From the NCBI GenBank assembly GCA_030632765.1, contig DAOVUC010000085.1:1-7183 (forward strand): 7,183 bases of DNA. The letters are read 5' to 3'. Every line of letters starts with the position of its first letter. The stretch's first letter is position 1. Under the pieces are notes generated by a model, which was given only the letters and a program-made list of their open reading frames with translations, had not been told where the DNA came from and made no database searches. The position numbers and the translations under genes were made by a program. This DNA is from Candidatus Dadabacteria bacterium (lineage in GTDB: Bacteria > Desulfobacterota_D > UBA1144 > Nemesobacterales > UBA2774). Below are positions 5,807-7,183 of the stretch, piece after piece.

Positions 5807-6022
5807 TCAGGAATTATCCATTAAGTCCCTGTTTACAAGCTCAACCTTAGCAAGGTCTTTGAGTGCCAGAATTACATGATAAAGAGCAGGAGAGCAATCA
5901 CCCGGAATTGCCTCACTGCTTTCATCTTGCAGCTCCATAAGTTCTCTACGCGACAGAGAATCCATATGAGTTAGTATCTTCTTAAATAATTCACCCGATA
6001 CCTTGAATCTATCTTCAATCAT
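5807..6022 (-). CDS. Small, mostly helical cytoplasmic protein of unknown function (71 aa)
   Basis: The ATG at 6022 has a strong SD (GGAGG, 6028-6032) five bases upstream, which is the best evidence that this short frame is a gene. The protein has no signal or membrane segment. Its charge pattern suggests two or three helices: an N-terminal amphipathic stretch (DRFKVSGELFKKILTHMDSL), an acidic second segment (RRELMELQDESSEAI), then a Pro/Gly/Cys turn before a Leu-rich helix (YHVILALKDLAKVELV). No family is recognised. It is divergent from the S24-type repressor gene across a 381-bp intergenic region carrying the operator-like palindromes, so it could be under the same control, though the nearest palindrome is more than 230 bp from its start. 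Confidence 0.6.
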   Translation of the reverse strand: MIEDRFKVSGELFKKILTHMDSLSRRELMELQDESSEAIPGDCSPALYHVILALKDLAKVELVNRDLMDNS

Positions 6023-6248
6023 TTTAACCTCCAGTAGTAAAATATTTTTTAGAATCCTCTCACTGGGTTAAAAGACCGTTAAGCATAATCCGAAGCCCTT
6101 TGTCATGCTTGTTTAAGACCTCCGGGCATAATTCCACTCCCCCTTTGTACCCTCAAGGGATAAATAACAAAAATAGGACTGTTTCGGTCATACTAAATAA
6201 TTCTTTGAGTTCTTAACACCCAATAATTAAGTATCAACATAAATCAAC

Positions 6249-6277
6249 TTGCAATATCACAATATGTGTATTATAAT
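6249..6277 (+). promoter_or_regulatory. Sigma-70-type promoter of the repressor gene
   Basis: TTGCAA (6249-6254, 4 of 6 consensus bases) and a perfect TATAAT (6272-6277) are separated by exactly 17 bp. Transcription would begin near 6284, giving a leader of about 120 bases before the ATG at 6404. The first palindrome lies within the spacer and the second covers the expected start point. Confidence 0.65.
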
Positions 6278-6351
6278 CTACATTATGTTGATTACTTGTA
6301 CATTAAACCACAGATTGTGGATTTATTCAAGCCCTTTTTTCACATAATGTG
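6258..6351. promoter_or_regulatory. Four operator-like ACA-N3-TGT palindromes, helically phased
   Basis: The 11-bp units are CACAATATGTG (6258-6268), TACATTATGTT (6279-6289), CACAGATTGTG (6309-6319) and CACATAATGTG (6341-6351). All share ACA, three AT-rich or variable bases, then TGT. The last two are both followed by GATTTAT. Centres at 6263, 6284, 6314 and 6346 are 21, 30 and 32 bp apart, near two, three and three helical turns. The first two overlap the promoter and start site, and the others lie in the leader. The likely ligand is the helix-turn-helix protein encoded just downstream. Confidence 0.65.
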
Positions 6352-6375
6352 GATTTATCCGTAAATTTACATTGT

Positions 6376-6387
6376 TTTTGTACAAAA
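6376..6387. promoter_or_regulatory. Perfect 12-bp palindrome next to the repressor SD
   Basis: TTTTGTACAAAA is a perfect dyad ending two bases before GGAGG (6390-6394), the ribosome site of the repressor gene. A shorter relative, TTGTACAA (738-745), lies nine bases before the SD of the gene at 768. It may be a second kind of regulatory site or chance in AT-rich DNA. Confidence 0.3.
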
Positions 6388-6403
6388 TTGGAGGATTCAT
6401 AAA

Positions 6404-7069
6404 ATGCGAAAGTCGGTAGAAGAGATTATTGAGACCATTAAGACAATGAAAGGGTTAACCAAGGACTTTGAGGTTGCCGAATCGCTTGGAGTTGGAAAAG
6501 GAGCGCTTTCGAACGCCAAAAAGCGTAATAGCGTATCTTTTTTCGATGAGCTGGTTCTTTTTTGTGACAGAGAAAACCTATCGCTGGACTTCATCAGGCA
6601 ATCTCAATTGATCTCCTCCAGATCAATAAGAACTGTGGTTGCCCCTACCAAGATTACACCGGAAGAAGAAGGTGAATTAGTTCAAGTTGGGGTCTATTCC
6701 ATTGAGAATGTTGATAATGACAACCTCTCAGAGCTTGAACCTATAGGAACGGTTGTAATACCCCGAGATATCTATAAGGAAGGCAGCATCGTAATACAGG
6801 TGGCCGGAGATTCAATGGAAAAGCTGCTTATGAAAGGGTCAAAGGCGGTAATAGACACAAACACCAAGGATATTGTCTCAGGAAGCGTTTACGCGTTTAG
6901 TATCCCTCATGAGGGAAACATTGTGAGGGAATGTTACTCCGAGCCCTCAGGGCTTAGACTTAGGCCTTATAATAAAAACTACCCCACAGCCCGGGTGGAA
7001 TGGGAAGAATTTAATCCCGAGATGATAATCGGCAAAGTTTCCTGTAGTGTAATAAATATGTTTAGGTAA
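6404..7069 (+). CDS. Phage CI-like helix-turn-helix repressor with an S24 (LexA-type) domain lacking the catalytic Lys
   Basis: This 221-residue transcriptional repressor has an SD GGAGG (6390-6394) nine bases before the ATG. Residues about 4-66 form a phage CI-repressor type helix-turn-helix, with the recognition region VAESLGVGKGALSNAKKRN (24-42) and the typical SFFDELVLFCDRENLSLDFI tail. Residues about 91-221 are an S24 fold: VAGDSM holds the nucleophile-position Ser137, followed by the usual KGSKAVIDT and the C-terminal LRLRPYNKNYP strand. The Lys that normally pairs with Ser in the V-K-R motif is Arg175 here (IVREC), 38 residues after Ser, the expected spacing. The Ala-Gly or Cys-Gly cleavage pair aligns with Ile100-Glu101. 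The protein is therefore probably unable to cleave itself, and the S24 domain may serve in dimerisation or ligand response. Autoregulation through the upstream palindromes is inferred. No phage genes are visible nearby. Confidence 0.9.
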   Translation: MRKSVEEIIETIKTMKGLTKDFEVAESLGVGKGALSNAKKRNSVSFFDELVLFCDRENLSLDFIRQSQLISSRSIRTVVAPTKITPEEEGELVQVGVYSIENVDNDNLSELEPIGTVVIPRDIYKEGSIVIQVAGDSMEKLLMKGSKAVIDTNTKDIVSGSVYAFSIPHEGNIVRECYSEPSGLRLRPYNKNYPTARVEWEEFNPEMIIGKVSCSVINMFR

Positions 7070-7099
7070 CGGCTCCATCAAGTAATGAGCCGCTTGATG
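7070..7099 (+). other. Two overlapping, mutually exclusive hairpins after the repressor stop
   Basis: CGGCTC (7070-7075) can pair with GAGCCG (7087-7092), and CATCAAG (7076-7082) can pair with CTTGATG (7093-7099). The arms interleave with no connecting bases, so only one hairpin can form at a time. No T-run follows, so it is not a standard terminator. ATCAAGT recurs at 7160-7166, just before the next SD. Confidence 0.4.
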
Positions 7100-7179
7100 C
7101 TACCTACATGATGAAAAGCTTCTATACTTGCATGAAGGTTTCAACAAATTACCCCTCCGATCAAGTGAGGAGCTGACCC

Positions 7180-7183
7180 ATGC
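7180..7183 (+). CDS. Probable start of a downstream gene, cut by the window edge
   Basis: An ATG at 7180-7182 is preceded at seven bases by a strong SD, GAGGAG (7167-7172). Only the start codon and one base are inside the window, so the product is unknown. The gene lies 110 bp after the repressor on the same strand and may be part of the repressor's transcription unit or its target. Confidence 0.45.

Larger units (their letters stand above)
6023..6403. other. Divergent intergenic region between the 71-aa gene and the repressor gene
   Basis: The right half (from about 6249) holds the repressor's promoter and four palindromes, listed separately. The left half (6023-6240) has no gene I can support. 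It contains the SD of the 6022 gene, a short perfect palindrome CCCTCAAGGG around 6150-6160, and AT-rich sequence. I see no clear - strand promoter for the 6022 gene. Confidence 0.5.

Noticed and set aside
6404..7069. LexA, the SOS master regulator
   Set aside because: The N-terminus is the phage CI-type helix-turn-helix rather than the LexA winged helix, and the Lys of the dyad and the cleavage pair are missing.
7070..7099. H-type pseudoknot
   Set aside because: Both groove-crossing connectors would be zero bases long across stems of 6 and 7 bp, which is not geometrically possible; alternative hairpins are the better reading.
6404..7183. Prophage region
   Set aside because: Only a CI-like repressor is present. 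There is no integrase, attachment-site duplication, Cro-like gene or structural gene in the window.

Overview
The window reads as a chromosomal stretch from a Gram-negative (diderm) bacterium with moderately low GC. Supporting this are three predicted lipoproteins, an exported protein with a Sec-type signal, and a membrane-anchored periplasmic c-type haem protein of a family common in Bacteroidetes and deltaproteobacterial lineages. A Desulfobacterota-like or related candidate-phylum origin is plausible, but this is inference and no marker gene is present to fix it. There are no tRNAs, rRNAs, CRISPR arrays, insertion sequences, integrases or phage structural genes.

Layout. Positions 1-60 hold the Met/His/Lys-rich tail of an upstream gene, closed by a strong intrinsic terminator (69-92). 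On the + strand follow a secreted four-cysteine protein (145-618), a two-gene unit of single-pass membrane proteins (768-1181 and 1194-1403), and a small cytoplasmic protein (1570-1872). A YhbS-type GNAT acetyltransferase lies on the - strand (1967-2464). A lipoprotein with a TTG start lies on the + strand (2635-3300) and converges on a - strand block. That block, read from high to low coordinates, is a cysteine-rich lipoprotein (5422-5000), a second lipoprotein (4951-4562), an SRAP/YedK abasic-site shield protein (4558-3884) and a haem-binding CxxCH protein (3750-3325). A 71-residue helical protein (6022-5807, -) lies divergent from a phage-CI/S24-type repressor (6404-7069, +). A well-spaced SD and ATG at the right edge (7180) suggest that another gene begins there.

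How the genes work together. Most of the window encodes small exported or membrane proteins of unknown function. Two of them, 768-1181 and 4562-4951, share a gap-free homologous C-terminal domain although one is membrane-anchored and the other is a lipoprotein. The lipoprotein 4562-4951 is coupled to the SRAP gene: the SRAP start is a TTG placed two codons after the upstream stop in the same frame, with its ribosome site inside the upstream gene's last codons.

The most distinctive region is 6249-6403. A good sigma-70-type promoter is overlapped by the first two of four ACA-N3-TGT palindromes whose centres are 21, 30 and 32 bp apart, close to whole helical turns. They lead into a repressor that keeps the S24 nucleophile Ser but has Arg in place of the catalytic Lys and lacks the Ala/Cys-Gly cleavage pair. 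This looks like an autoregulated repressor that has lost RecA-type self-cleavage.
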